Notes under the pieces: generated by a model
What the model saw: the letters and a program-made list of their open reading frames with translations, nothing else
What the model was told of the DNA's origin: nothing
The model's database searches: none
Origin: Hyphomicrobiales bacterium
Lineage (GTDB): Bacteria > Pseudomonadota > Alphaproteobacteria > Rhizobiales > Rhizobiaceae
Reading direction: 5' to 3'
Assembly: GCA_900472295.1 (NCBI GenBank)
Contig: UCIA01000003.1
Location: 75,220 to 139,219, forward strand
DNA: 64,000 bases
Shown here: positions 18,859 through 28,287 of the stretch, piece by piece
How the letters are laid out: every line of letters starts with the position of its first letter
Position numbering within the stretch: position 1 is the stretch's first letter
Translations under genes and position numbers: made by a program

Positions 18859-20184
18859 ATGATGCGGAAACTGTCGCTTCTTATTGCCGGTGCGCTGATG
18901 GGCGCGTCTGCAATGAGCCTGGTCTATGGCGCGCCCGGCTCGACGGCGAACGCTGCAGGCTCCGAAACCTACAAGCAACTGGCGATCTTCGGCGACATCT
19001 TCGAGCGCGTGCGGGCGCAGTATGTGACGCCGCCGGACGACAAGTCGCTGGTCGAAAACGCCATCAACGGCATGCTTACCTCGCTCGATCCGCACTCGTC
19101 CTACATGAATGCCGAGCAGGCGCAGGACATGCGCGTTCAGACCAAGGGTGAATTCGGCGGCCTCGGCATCGAGGTCACCATGGAGAATGACCTGGTCAAG
19201 GTGATCACACCGATCGACGACACCCCGGCCGCCAAGGCCGGCGTGCTGGCCGGCGATTATATCGCCAAGATCGACGGCCAGGAGGTTCGCGGCCTGACGC
19301 TGAACGACGCGGTCGAGAAGATGCGCGGTCTGGTCAACACGCCGATCAAGCTCACCATCCTGCGCCAGGGCGCCGACAAGCCGATCGAGCTGACGGTGGT
19401 GCGCGATATCATCAAGGTCAAGGCGGTCAAGTTCCGGGTCGAGAACGACATCGGCTACATGAAGATCACCTCCTTCACCGAAAAGACCTATGACGACCTC
19501 GAGAACGCCATCGACACCATCAAGAAGCAGGTGCCGAACGACAAGCTCAAGGGCTATGTGCTCGACCTGCGCCTCAATCCGGGCGGCCTTCTCGATCAGG
19601 CGGTGAGCGTGTCCGACGCCTTCCTCGACCGTGGCGAGATCGTCTCGACCCGTGGCCGCGATCCGAAGGACGTCACACGGTTCGATGCAAGGCCGGGCGA
19701 CGACATCAACGCCAAGCCGCTGATCGTGCTCGTCAATGGCGGATCGGCCAGCGCCTCGGAGATCGTCGCCGGCGCGTTGCAGGACCTGCGCCGCGCCACC
19801 GTGGTCGGCACACAGTCCTTCGGCAAGGGCTCGGTGCAGACCATCATCCCGCTCGGCGAGAACGGCGCGCTGCGCCTGACGACGGCGCTTTATTACACGC
19901 CGTCCGGCAAGTCGATCCAGGGCAAGGGCATCACGCCCGACATCAAGGTTGAGCAGCCGCTGCCACCCGAACTGCAGGGCAGGGACCTGACGCGCGGCGA
20001 ATCGGACCTCAAGGGCCATATCAAGGGCGCCGAAGAGGGCGAGACGGGATCGGGCTCGGCAGCCTATGTGCCGCCGGATCCGAAGGACGATCTGCAGCTC
20101 ATCTATGCCGAGCAGCTGCTGCGCGGCGAGAAGACCGATCCGGCGTTCCCGCCGAATCCGAACAAGACCGTGCTCAACCAGTAA
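18859..20184 (+). CDS. ctpA: C-terminal processing protease (S41 family)
   Basis: 441 residues from the ATG at 18859, one base after the previous stop codon, with GGAAGG upstream. An N-terminal signal peptide (LLIAGALMGASAMSLVYG) precedes a PDZ domain (about 85-170) and the peptidase S41 domain. The catalytic Ser lies in GGSASASEIVAGAL and the Lys in GTQSFGKGSVQ, about 25 residues apart. It is periplasmic and trims or degrades proteins at a C-terminal tail. The envC-ctpA pairing is common in alphaproteobacteria. Confidence 0.96.
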   Translation: MMRKLSLLIAGALMGASAMSLVYGAPGSTANAAGSETYKQLAIFGDIFERVRAQYVTPPDDKSLVENAINGMLTSLDPHSSYMNAEQAQDMRVQTKGEFGGLGIEVTMENDLVKVITPIDDTPAAKAGVLAGDYIAKIDGQEVRGLTLNDAVEKMRGLVNTPIKLTILRQGADKPIELTVVRDIIKVKAVKFRVENDIGYMKITSFTEKTYDDLENAIDTIKKQVPNDKLKGYVLDLRLNPGGLLDQAVSVSDAFLDRGEIVSTRGRDPKDVTRFDARPGDDINAKPLIVLVNGGSASASEIVAGALQDLRRATVVGTQSFGKGSVQTIIPLGENGALRLTTALYYTPSGKSIQGKGITPDIKVEQPLPPELQGRDLTRGESDLKGHIKGAEEGETGSGSAAYVPPDPKDDLQLIYAEQLLRGEKTDPAFPPNPNKTVLNQ

Positions 20185-20373
20185 GTCGGCCCGGCCGAGC
20201 AAGCAGCTCTGGCCGGCTGATCGAAGCGATGCAATGCTGCCGGGACCGCGAGGTTCCGGCAGTTTGATTCGGAGGCTGCGGCTGGAGCGTCTCTCGAAAG
20301 GCGCCGGGGACGCGCCACTTTTTGAATCTGCGCCTTTCGGAAGTTGTTCCGGGACGCGCCCCGGGGATGCGGC

Positions 20374-21555
20374 TTGGCTGACATCGGCAAGGACATCGAA
20401 CGCCCGCTCGGACAGACCGTCCGGCCGCGCGCGGCGTCGCGCGGGATAAGTGCCGGCGCTGTCGCGACGACGCTGGTTGTGCTGGCCGCAATCGGCATCT
20501 CCGGCGCGATCGCGTTGCGCGAAAAGCCGTTCCGCAAGCCCGAACAGGCCGCGGTCTCGACGCCGAAAGTGACGGCGGCTGCGGAGCCCGTTGCAGCAGC
20601 GCCAGCCCCGCCAGTGTCAACAACTGCGCCGAAGGTGGAAACGCCCACCACAGGCGGGCCGAAGATCATCCATGTGCAGACCGAGGAGGGTGACGGTCCG
20701 CCGAAAGCAGCCATCGTCATCCGAGATCCGTCGACGATCGGCCAGAACCTGAAGATCGCGCATATCCCCGACAGGGCGCTGATCGAGGTCAGCGATACCG
20801 GCCCGCTGCCGATCCGCGCCGCCGATGGCAGGCGGCCGTTCGACGTCTATGCCAGGCCATGGTCGGGCTCGCGCGGGGCGCGGGTGGCGATCGTCATTGG
20901 CGGACTTGCGGTGTCGCAGACCGGCACGCAGGCGGCGATCGCCAAGCTGCCGGCCGAAGTGACGCTGGCCTTTGCGCCGCAAGGCAACAGCATCGGCCGC
21001 TGGATGCAGGCGGCACGGCAGAGCGGACATGAGGTCGTCATGCAGGTGCCGCTCGAACCGTTCGACTATCCCAACGTCAATCCCGGCCGCAACACGCTGA
21101 CGGTGGCGGCAAGCCCGGACGACAATCTGAAGAATCTGCGCTGGGCGCTGTCGCGGACGACCAACTATACCGGCGTCATGAACTATATGGGCGCGCGCTT
21201 TTCGGCCGACGCGACGGCAATGGGGCCGTTCATGGCCGAACTCGGCAAGCGCGGCCTTGCCTATATCGATGACGGCTCGTCGGCGCGGAGCCTGGCGCCC
21301 GACCTCGCCTTGAAGGACGGCGTGCCGTTCGTCGCCGGCGACACGGCGATTGATGCCGTGCAGGACCGCGGCGCCATCCTGAAAAAGCTCGACGCCCTGG
21401 AAGCGACCGCACGCGCCAAAGGTTCCGCCGTCGGCATCGGCTCGGCCTTCGACCTGACGGTCGACACCGTGGCGTCCTGGGTGATCGAGGCGAAGAAGCG
21501 TGGCATCGAGATCGTGCCGATCTCGGCGGTGGCCATTGATCCGGAAAAAGGCTGA
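20374..21555 (+). CDS. Divergent polysaccharide deacetylase family protein
   Basis: 393 residues from a TTG start at 20374 with GGGGA 6 bp upstream; an in-frame TTG at 20344 is the alternative. One membrane segment near residues 30-52 is followed by an Ala/Pro/Thr-rich linker and then a NodB-like barrel of about 220 residues. Key stretches are [52 protein letters not shown] and [15 protein letters not shown]. The classical metal-binding His pair is not seen, matching the 'divergent' class. It follows ctpA by about 190 bp and precedes rppH by 2 bp. Confidence 0.9.
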   Translation: MADIGKDIERPLGQTVRPRAASRGISAGAVATTLVVLAAIGISGAIALREKPFRKPEQAAVSTPKVTAAAEPVAAAPAPPVSTTAPKVETPTTGGPKIIHVQTEEGDGPPKAAIVIRDPSTIGQNLKIAHIPDRALIEVSDTGPLPIRAADGRRPFDVYARPWSGSRGARVAIVIGGLAVSQTGTQAAIAKLPAEVTLAFAPQGNSIGRWMQAARQSGHEVVMQVPLEPFDYPNVNPGRNTLTVAASPDDNLKNLRWALSRTTNYTGVMNYMGARFSADATAMGPFMAELGKRGLAYIDDGSSARSLAPDLALKDGVPFVAGDTAIDAVQDRGAILKKLDALEATARAKGSAVGIGSAFDLTVDTVASWVIEAKKRGIEIVPISAVAIDPEKG

Positions 21556-21557
21556 CC

Positions 21558-22070
21558 ATGGCGAAGAAAATCGATCCCGAGACGCTGCCTTACCGTCCCT
21601 GTGTCGGGCTGATGATCCTTAATGGCGACGGGCTGGTCTGGGTCGGTCATCGCATCGCCGAGCCGGACAGCGAATTCGCCGGCACCACGCAGCTCTGGCA
21701 GATGCCGCAAGGCGGCATCGACAAGGGCGAGGAGCCGCTGCAGGCGGCCGGGCGGGAGCTCTACGAAGAGACCGGCATGCGCTCGGTCACGCTGCTGGCC
21801 GAGGCGCCGCACTGGATCAACTACGACCTGCCGGCCGATCTCGTCGGCATTGCTTTCAAGGGGCGCTATCGCGGCCAGACGCAGAAATGGTTCGCCTACC
21901 GCTTTCATGGCAACGAAAGCGAGATTGAGATCAATCCGCCGCCCGGCGGCCACACCGCCGAATTCGACGAATGGGCCTGGCGACCGATGCAGGACTTGCC
22001 CGACCTGATCGTGCCGTTCAAGCGCAAGGTCTATGAGGATGTGGTGGCGGCGTTTCGGCATTTGGCATAG
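21558..22070 (+). CDS. rppH: RNA pyrophosphohydrolase
   Basis: 170 residues. It removes pyrophosphate from 5'-triphosphorylated RNA, a first step of mRNA decay. The Nudix box is complete ([23 protein letters not shown]). The N-terminal [30 protein letters not shown] and the C-terminal [22 protein letters not shown] are RppH-specific. It starts 2 bp after the deacetylase stop, so the two are cotranscribed. Confidence 0.97.
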   Translation: MAKKIDPETLPYRPCVGLMILNGDGLVWVGHRIAEPDSEFAGTTQLWQMPQGGIDKGEEPLQAAGRELYEETGMRSVTLLAEAPHWINYDLPADLVGIAFKGRYRGQTQKWFAYRFHGNESEIEINPPPGGHTAEFDEWAWRPMQDLPDLIVPFKRKVYEDVVAAFRHLA

Positions 22071-22189
22071 GCGGATCTGACGGTTCGCACAGTGCAGGAT
22101 CCGTGCTTTATTGACCGAGATACGCCGCAGCCACGAGACACATATGAACGACGCCGGGCAATGGCCTCTTAGCGCAGCGTTTGTGCTGC

Positions 22190-22357
22190 CCCTCACCTGC
22201 CTGCCGGCATCCTCTCCCCGTATAGGGACGGGGAGAGGGGCGCTATCATCGCCGGCTTCGCCAATCACCTACGTTGCAACAACGGCGCTGAGGGTGAGGC
22301 TAGCCCTTTCTCCCCGTCCCTATACGGGGAGAAATGTCCGGCAGGACAATGAGGGGC
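22190..22357. repeat. Intergenic inverted repeat (about 50-bp arms)
   Basis: The left arm (about 22190-22242) and right arm (about 22303-22357) are imperfect reverse complements. They share CCCCTCA near the outer ends, GCCGG in both arms and the inner CTCCCCGTATAGGGACGGGG. Spacer about 60 bp, as in the element at 13005. It lies 25 bp before the alr start and leaves about 120 bp after rppH with no gene seen. Confidence 0.85.
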
Positions 22358-22381
22358 GGCGCAGACTTCCGCGTGTTGGCC

Positions 22382-23500
22382 ATGAGTGAAGCCAAAGCGT
22401 CCTTGCAGCCGATCAGCGAAGCGGCGGCCGGCGCCATCCTGACCATCGATCTCGGCGCCATCCGTGAAAATTACCGGCGACTAAAGGCAAAACTCGGTGG
22501 CGTGCGTTGCGCCGGCGTCGTCAAGGCTAACGGCTATGGGCTCGGCGCGGCACAGGTGGCGGCCGCACTGGTTGCCGAGGGCTGCGATATCTTCTTTGTC
22601 GCGCATCTCGCTGAAGGTGCCGCGCTGCGCGACGCAATCGGGCTGGAGCCGGAAATCCATGTGCTGAACGGGTTGCCGCCGGGCTCCGAGCCGGAAGCGG
22701 TTGCGGCGGATCTCGTGCCCGTCATCAACAGTGCCGGACAGTTGGAGGCGTGGAGCAAAGCCGGCCAAAAGGCCGGACACAAGCTCAAGGCGGCCATCCA
22801 GGTCGACAGCGGCATGTCGCGGCTGGGCATGGCGCCGGCAGAGGTCGAGGGCCTTGCGAGCGATGCTTTCGCCGGCGTCGATGTCGTCCTCGTCATGAGC
22901 CATCTGGCGCGGGCCGACGAACCCGCCAATGCGGCCAATGATGCACAGCTCAAGGAGTTCGAACGGCTACGCACCATGCTGCCCAAGGCGCCGGCGTCGC
23001 TCGACAATTCCTCCGGCGTCTTTCTCGGGTTGCCCTATCGGTTCGACCTCGCCCGCCCGGGCGCTGCGCTCTACGGCATCAACCCGACGCCTGATGAGGC
23101 GAACCCGATGCTGCCGGTGGTGAGGCTGGAGGCAAAGGTCATCCAGACGCGCAGCATCGAAAAGGGGGCCGGCGTTGGCTACGGCCATGCATTTCTGGCC
23201 GGCGGCCCCTTGCGCGTGGCGACGATCTCGCTCGGCTATGCCGATGGCTGGCACCGGCGCGCGGCGTCGGCCGCCTGGGTCGACGGCGTGCGGCTGCCCT
23301 TTGTCGGGCGGGTGTCGATGGATTCGATCATCCTCGACATTTCGGCGCTGCCGGCCGGCCGGCTGCGCGAGGGCGACCTTGTCGAGCTGCTGGGGCCATC
23401 GCAGAGCGTCGATGACGCGGCCGGCCATGCCGGCACCATCGGCTATGAGATCCTGACCAGCCTCGGCCCCCGCTTTCATCGCCGCTATGTCAACGCATAG
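22382..23500 (+). CDS. alr: Alanine racemase (catabolic pairing with dadA)
   Basis: 372 residues from the ATG at 22382. PLP-dependent interconversion of L- and D-alanine. The Schiff-base lysine lies in GVVKANGYGLG near residue 42, and the catalytic tyrosine in GAGVGYGHAF; VSMDSIILDIS and YADGWHRR are also family blocks. It is followed 85 bp later by a D-amino-acid dehydrogenase gene, an arrangement like dadX-dadA in which alanine is oxidised to pyruvate. Whether it also feeds peptidoglycan is not decidable here. Confidence 0.96.
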   Translation: MSEAKASLQPISEAAAGAILTIDLGAIRENYRRLKAKLGGVRCAGVVKANGYGLGAAQVAAALVAEGCDIFFVAHLAEGAALRDAIGLEPEIHVLNGLPPGSEPEAVAADLVPVINSAGQLEAWSKAGQKAGHKLKAAIQVDSGMSRLGMAPAEVEGLASDAFAGVDVVLVMSHLARADEPANAANDAQLKEFERLRTMLPKAPASLDNSSGVFLGLPYRFDLARPGAALYGINPTPDEANPMLPVVRLEAKVIQTRSIEKGAGVGYGHAFLAGGPLRVATISLGYADGWHRRAASAAWVDGVRLPFVGRVSMDSIILDISALPAGRLREGDLVELLGPSQSVDDAAGHAGTIGYEILTSLGPRFHRRYVNA

Positions 23501-23584
23501 GACGAGACTCCACCCCTTGGCGGACGCCACAAAATCCGGCAGACAGGAGGCGGCGGTTTTAGGGTCGTCGTGGAGAGTGATGCG

Positions 23585-24841
23585 ATGAAGATCTTCGTGT
23601 TGGGCGGCGGCGTGATCGGGATCACCACCGCTTATTATCTCGCCGAGGCCGGCCACGAGGTAACGGTGTTCGACCGCCAGAAGGGGCCGGCGCTGGAAAC
23701 CAGCTTCGCCAATGCCGGTGAGATCTCGCCCGGCTATGCCTCGCCCTGGGCCGGTCCCGGCATTCCGCTGAAGGCGATCAAGTGGCTGTTGATGAAGCAT
23801 GGCCCGCTGGTCGTGCGGCCAGCCTTCGATCCTTATATGTGGACGTGGCTGATCAAGATGCTGCGCAACTGCACGGCCGATCGCTACGCCATCAACAAGG
23901 CGCGCATGGTGCCGCTCGCCGAATACAGCCGCGACACGCTGAAGGCGCTGCGCGAGGCGACCGGCATTGCCTATGACGAGCGGACCAAGGGCACGCTGCA
24001 GCTGTTTCGCACGCAAAAGCAGCTCGATGGCACCGGCGGCGATGTCGAGGTGCTGAAGAAGTACGGCGTACCCTACGAGTTGCTCGATCCCGATGGCTGT
24101 ATCGCCGCCGAGCCGGCGCTGGCCGGCGTGCGCGAAAAATTCGTCGGCGGGCTGAGGCTGCCCGGCGACGAAACCGGCGACTGCAAGATGTTCACCGACA
24201 GATTGGCGGAGCTGTGCGTGGCGCGCGGCGTCACCTTCGAATATGGCACGCAGATCCGGCGCTTCAACAAGAACCGCAATCGCATCATGAGCTTCGGCAC
24301 CGACGATCGTGCGCGCAAGGCCGACGCCTATGTGCTGGCGCTGGGCAGTTATTCCGCCCGTTTCATGCGCCTGCTCGGGCGGCCGATCCCGGTCTATCCG
24401 GTCAAGGGCTATTCGATCACCGTGCCGATCAGGGACGCTGCCGCCGCCCCGGTGTCGACGGTGATGGACGAAACCTACAAGGTGGCGATCACCCGCCTTG
24501 GCGACCGCATCCGTGTCGGCGGCACGGCGGAGATTTCCGGCTTCGACATGCGGCTGCACGAATCGCGCCGGCGCACGCTCGAACATTCGGTCGGCGACCT
24601 GTTCCCGGATGGCGGCGACCTCAAGGCGGCGTCGTTCTGGTGCGGCTTGCGGCCGATGACTCCGGACGGGCCGCCGCTGATCGGCCGCACCGAGTTCTCC
24701 AACCTCTATCTCAACACCGGCCACGGCACGCTTGGCTGGACCATGGCCTGCGGCTCGGCCAAGGTGCTCGCCGACATCATCTCCAGCAAGGTGCCGGATA
24801 TCGATGTGCGTGAGCTGGGGCCGGAGCGGTATCAGAGGTAG
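23585..24841 (+). CDS. dadA: D-amino acid dehydrogenase
   Basis: 418 residues from the ATG at 23585. An FAD-dependent inner-membrane-associated enzyme oxidising D-alanine to pyruvate and ammonia. The FAD Rossmann motif is at the start ([28 protein letters not shown]). [21 protein letters not shown] and the C-terminal [21 protein letters not shown] are DadA-specific. It forms the pair with alr. No leucine-responsive regulator gene is adjacent. Confidence 0.96.
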   Translation: MKIFVLGGGVIGITTAYYLAEAGHEVTVFDRQKGPALETSFANAGEISPGYASPWAGPGIPLKAIKWLLMKHGPLVVRPAFDPYMWTWLIKMLRNCTADRYAINKARMVPLAEYSRDTLKALREATGIAYDERTKGTLQLFRTQKQLDGTGGDVEVLKKYGVPYELLDPDGCIAAEPALAGVREKFVGGLRLPGDETGDCKMFTDRLAELCVARGVTFEYGTQIRRFNKNRNRIMSFGTDDRARKADAYVLALGSYSARFMRLLGRPIPVYPVKGYSITVPIRDAAAAPVSTVMDETYKVAITRLGDRIRVGGTAEISGFDMRLHESRRRTLEHSVGDLFPDGGDLKAASFWCGLRPMTPDGPPLIGRTEFSNLYLNTGHGTLGWTMACGSAKVLADIISSKVPDIDVRELGPERYQR

Positions 24842-24859
24842 GCAAAGAGCCAGGTCGTT

Positions 24860-24930
24860 CAACCGGGTGGGATATTTTTTCTACCAACTGGGTTGATTTA
24901 TTTTTTCCAACGGGTACTTTCTTACCAACG
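24860..24930. promoter_or_regulatory. Iterated CCAACNGGGT-type motifs before the XRE-protease gene
   Basis: Copies of a CAAC(Y)GGGT motif start at 24860, 24884 and 24907, with a partial CCAACG at 24925, so spacing is 24, 23 and 18 bp. The stretch between is T-rich (runs at 24875 and 24901). The periodicity of about two helical turns and the position just upstream of the gene fit repeated operators for its own XRE domain; this is inference. Confidence 0.5.
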
Positions 24931-24953
24931 AAATGGTGAGAAGGAGATTCGTT

Positions 24954-25871
24954 ATGGCAAAGCTGACGCCGTTTGGCGTTGAGCTTCGGAAGCAACGCCT
25001 CGACAAGGATTTGCGGTTGTTGGATCTGGCTGAAAAGCTGGGTCAAAGTGCTGCGTTTGTCTCCGCTATTGAGACCGGCCGCAAACAGATACCGGACGGT
25101 TATCTTCACAAGATTTCCAAAGCCATGGAACTCAACGCGGATGACACTCGCCGCCTGCGGGCCGCCGCCGAGAAGACTCGCAAGGAGGTACGGGTAGATA
25201 ATCTGCGGGGAGACCAGCGTGAGCTGGTGGCTGCATTTGCTCGGAAGTTGGATGACGTTCCAAACGATCTAATGGAGGCACTTAAGAAGATCGTTCTGAA
25301 ATCCATTGCCGGCGACGTGCCGTTCTTTCGAAGAAGACGCGGAATAATTGTGCCACCGATGTCGACAGAAAAACTGCGAAGATTTGCGGAGAAAATTCGG
25401 GATGTCTTTGTCGAGAATGACCAGGTGGAGTTTCCGATAATGGACGTCCTGGAGTTCAAGCTCAGCAAGATTCTACCGGATTTTTTCATCGACGTTGAGA
25501 CCGAGGAAATTATGGGTTCCGATGAGGGGCGTGTCTTCGCCGGCTCAAATTCGATCGTCTTTCGCGAAGACGTTTATGTCGGGGCCTGTAGGGGGAACCG
25601 CCGGGATCGGTTCACGGCCTGCCACGAGTTCGCGCACTTTCTCATGCATCGTGATGTGAAGCTCGCTCGGGCAAGGGAAGACAGCGACAAAATCTACGTC
25701 GATAGCGAGTGGCAAGCCGATGAGTTTGCAGGGACCCTTATGATGTCACCGAGGCATCTTGAGATGTTCAGCAACGCTGATGCGGCCGCAAGCGCGTGCA
25801 ATATGAATCCGGCTGCGGCGAGAGTGATGTGGGCCAAATACGAAAAAGAGGGGCGTTTTGCTATGACCTAG
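24954..25871 (+). CDS. XRE family regulator with ImmA/IrrE-type metallopeptidase domain
   Basis: 305 residues from the ATG at 24954, after GAAGGAG. An N-terminal helix-turn-helix (about 8-60, LDLAEKLGQSAAFVSAIETG) is joined to a C-terminal peptidase with HEFAH (HExxH zinc motif) near residue 225. A further acidic ligand region WQADEFAGTLMMS follows. Family members cut a repressor or act as phage/element regulators. No partner gene is adjacent: dadA ends 110 bp upstream and a tRNA-like gene follows. Base composition is visibly less GC-rich than its neighbours, suggesting transfer. Confidence 0.9.
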   Translation: MAKLTPFGVELRKQRLDKDLRLLDLAEKLGQSAAFVSAIETGRKQIPDGYLHKISKAMELNADDTRRLRAAAEKTRKEVRVDNLRGDQRELVAAFARKLDDVPNDLMEALKKIVLKSIAGDVPFFRRRRGIIVPPMSTEKLRRFAEKIRDVFVENDQVEFPIMDVLEFKLSKILPDFFIDVETEEIMGSDEGRVFAGSNSIVFREDVYVGACRGNRRDRFTACHEFAHFLMHRDVKLARAREDSDKIYVDSEWQADEFAGTLMMSPRHLEMFSNADAAASACNMNPAAARVMWAKYEKEGRFAMT

Positions 25872-25933
25872 GTTTCTCAAATGGGGGCGTTTGGCAGGTG
25901 GTTGCACACCATACCAAACGCCTTCTCCCAAAT

Positions 25934-26011
25934 GCGCTGGTAGCTCAGTGGATAGAGCAAGGTGGGTCGGTAACCCCTAGGTCGGGAGTTCAAATCTCTC
26001 CCAGCGCGCCA
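25934..26011 (+). tRNA. Aberrant tRNA-like gene (probable tRNA pseudogene)
   Basis: 78 nt. The acceptor stem GCGCTGG pairs with CCAGCGC followed by GCCA, the D arm GCTC/GAGC and the T arm with loop TTCAAAT are intact. The anticodon arm is abnormal: AGGTGGG...CCCCT needs a 2-nt bulge to form a 5-bp stem. The loop then reads TCGGTAA with C instead of the invariant U33, so the anticodon (GGU, if that fold is right) cannot be trusted. The body resembles tRNA-Arg types. It lies 60 bp after the XRE-protease gene. Confidence 0.6.
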
Positions 26012-26028
26012 TCCCTTCACTAATCAGC

Positions 26029-26056
26029 ACTCCCCATATTATTGCATATGGGGAGT
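26029..26056 (+). terminator. Hairpin after the tRNA-like gene
   Basis: A perfect 11-bp stem (ACTCCCCATAT 26029-26039 with ATATGGGGAGT 26046-26056, 6-nt loop). The following GTTCTT is only weakly T-rich. It begins 18 bp after the tRNA-like gene, so it may end that transcript. Confidence 0.6.
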
Positions 26057-26133
26057 GTTCTTGCAACGTTCCGGCATTAGGCCAAGTTCCCTCACAAACT
26101 AGGCGCGCCGGCAAATTTCAAACTGTTGTCAGG

Positions 26134-28287
26134 CTAGAACGCCTCCTTCACCCAGCCCTTCGAGAACAGCCACCGGTAAGCCCAGGGGATCGTCACCTTG
26201 GTCGAGACCGGATTCGAATGGGTGACATAGTCGTCGTAGACCGGCTGCATCCTGGCGTAGAAGGCGGGGTCGAGCACCGTCATACCGTTTTCCAGGTCGT
26301 GGAAGAAGCTGCGGTTGTTGAGGTTGACCGACGAGATCGTCACCAGCCTCTCGTCGATCATCATGATCTTGGAATGCAGCACGACATCGGGCGCCTTGAA
26401 CTCGCGAATGTTGATGCGGTCGCCATATTTCTCGACGAACAGCTTGTTGAGCGCGGTGAGGAACTTGCCGCCAATGTCGCCTTTGAGGTCGATGCGACCG
26501 ACAATGTCGATCCTGACGCCGCGCGCCAGCGCCCGCTCGATAGCCAGGCTGAGCTTTGGCGTCAGGTTGAGGTAGGGATTGACGATCTCGATATGATGCT
26601 GCGCGGTGTCGATCAGCTCGGTGAAATAGGTCTCCAGCGCGTGGTTGTCCTCATAGGGCACGGAGATGAAGTGGCGCACGGTGCCTGAGGGGCGCCGGCC
26701 GTCGGTGCGCACCGGAATGGAGAAGGGCCGCGCGATGTTGGTGTCGGCGTCGCGCAGCCACAAGGTCGAGAGATGCGCAGCCAGCGTCTCGACGGTTGCC
26801 GGGTCGGCGAACTCGACGTCGAAATCGCTCCAGTTCGAATAGTAGTTCAGCGAGAAGCCGTCGGTCTTGCCGTATTGCTCCAGGTTCGGATAGCGCGACA
26901 GGTCGATCGGCTTGTGGAACAGGAAGCCGTCATGGATGTTGCGGCCGCCTATGATGACGCGCGAGCGGGCGGGGTCCTCAGCCAACGTCGCCAGCATCTT
27001 GACGTGGTGGGTCTTGTGCAACTGCGACAGCTGCTCGTCGATCGGCGCGCCATGGTCGGCCCGCCAGCGGTACTCCTGCAGCTCGACATTGGGGTAGTCG
27101 GCCGCCAGCCGGTGCAGCAGCGCGTCGTCCTTGTCGCGCTCCAGCACATCGGTGACCATGATGCGCACCTTGGTGCCCAGCGCCGCATGATGGCGGATCA
27201 GCCGCTCGATGACGCGGCCGGAAAAGTCGGCCTTGAACTCCAGTGACGACAGATAGATCAGCTTGAGTTTTGGTGCGTGCGAGAAATTGAGCGGCAGCTC
27301 GGGGTCGGCTCTGTCGAAGGCGCTGTCGGGCAGCGACGCGCCGAGCAGCGCCTCGACCTTGGCGTTGAAGCCATCGTGAGATTTGCGCAGCAGGCGCGGT
27401 GACCCGAGCGGCAGCGAGCAGGTCTGCGACAGCCAGCGGCCGGCGTAGAAGACGCGGGCAAGCTTATCCAGCCCCGAGGGATCAGGCACCGCGCAGCGCT
27501 CGTAGCGGCTGTCGAGTGCGGCCAATGCGGGATAGGCAACCTCTTCGCGCAGGATGGTGAGCGCGGCGCCCGTCGGCGCCAGGCTGGAGCTGAGCTTGAG
27601 GTTGCAGCGGTTCAGGCCGTCGCCCGGAAACAGGCTGGCGGTTTGCTCGGCTGACAGACGAAGCCGGAAGGGAGTGCCGCTCGCCACATTGCGCGAGCCA
27701 CCGCCGGCGCGGATCGCCAGCGCGCCGTCGCAGGCGCCTGATATCTCGACAGGCCGCTTTCCCGACTGCCGCAACACGATCTCGACCGAGCGCGCCTGCA
27801 GGCCGGAAAAGCTGAATGTCTTCGGCTCGGCGGGCCGGGCGGCGGCGTCGATATAGAGCGTTTGCCGCGACACCCGCCAGCGGCCGTCGAAATGGCCTTC
27901 GCCGGTCTTTCCCCTCTCGGCCGGCATCTGTTCGGCGGTAACCGGCTTCGCCAGTTGCTCCAATGTCCGGTAGGTTGCCTGGAAATCGCGGTTGGCGATG
28001 GCGTGGCGGTCATGACCGAACGGACCGGTGCCGTTCGTCCTGTCGATGGCACCGATCTGGTTGTGGGCGAGCAGCGCCAGAAACTGCCTTGCATAATCAC
28101 TGGCGCCGGCATCGCCAAAAAACGCTGATGCCGCAGTCCGCGGTCCGGGCGTATCGGCCGACAGCGCAGGCCGTCCGCAGTCCCTGGCGTCGGGGAAGAA
28201 ATCACAGCTGTGCCGGAGCGGGCCGGCGCAGGCGGCAAGGGAAGCCAGCGCCAGCCCGGCCAGGACCAGGCGGAAGGCGCGGTTCAT
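26134..28287 (-). CDS. Phospholipase D-like lipoprotein
   Basis: 717 residues. The N-terminus is a lipoprotein signal (LASLAAC, lipidation at Cys20), so it is probably tethered to the outer membrane or periplasm. The C-terminal half has two PLD-like repeats. The second is canonical, HSKIMMID with SSVNLNNRS. The first is divergent, HVKMLATLAED then IIGGRNIHDGF. The N-terminal 300 residues are of unknown fold. Its start overlaps the stop of the preceding PLA2-like gene by four bases (ATGA), so the two are translationally coupled. Confidence 0.85.
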   Translation of the reverse strand: MNRAFRLVLAGLALASLAACAGPLRHSCDFFPDARDCGRPALSADTPGPRTAASAFFGDAGASDYARQFLALLAHNQIGAIDRTNGTGPFGHDRHAIANRDFQATYRTLEQLAKPVTAEQMPAERGKTGEGHFDGRWRVSRQTLYIDAAARPAEPKTFSFSGLQARSVEIVLRQSGKRPVEISGACDGALAIRAGGGSRNVASGTPFRLRLSAEQTASLFPGDGLNRCNLKLSSSLAPTGAALTILREEVAYPALAALDSRYERCAVPDPSGLDKLARVFYAGRWLSQTCSLPLGSPRLLRKSHDGFNAKVEALLGASLPDSAFDRADPELPLNFSHAPKLKLIYLSSLEFKADFSGRVIERLIRHHAALGTKVRIMVTDVLERDKDDALLHRLAADYPNVELQEYRWRADHGAPIDEQLSQLHKTHHVKMLATLAEDPARSRVIIGGRNIHDGFLFHKPIDLSRYPNLEQYGKTDGFSLNYYSNWSDFDVEFADPATVETLAAHLSTLWLRDADTNIARPFSIPVRTDGRRPSGTVRHFISVPYEDNHALETYFTELIDTAQHHIEIVNPYLNLTPKLSLAIERALARGVRIDIVGRIDLKGDIGGKFLTALNKLFVEKYGDRINIREFKAPDVVLHSKIMMIDERLVTISSVNLNNRSFFHDLENGMTVLDPAFYARMQPVYDDYVTHSNPVSTKVTIPWAYRWLFSKGWVKEAF

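Noticed and set aside
22967..24862. Minus-strand open frame opposite alr-dadA
   Set aside because: Its composition is that of an antisense shadow, rich in Arg, His and Asp, with no domain.
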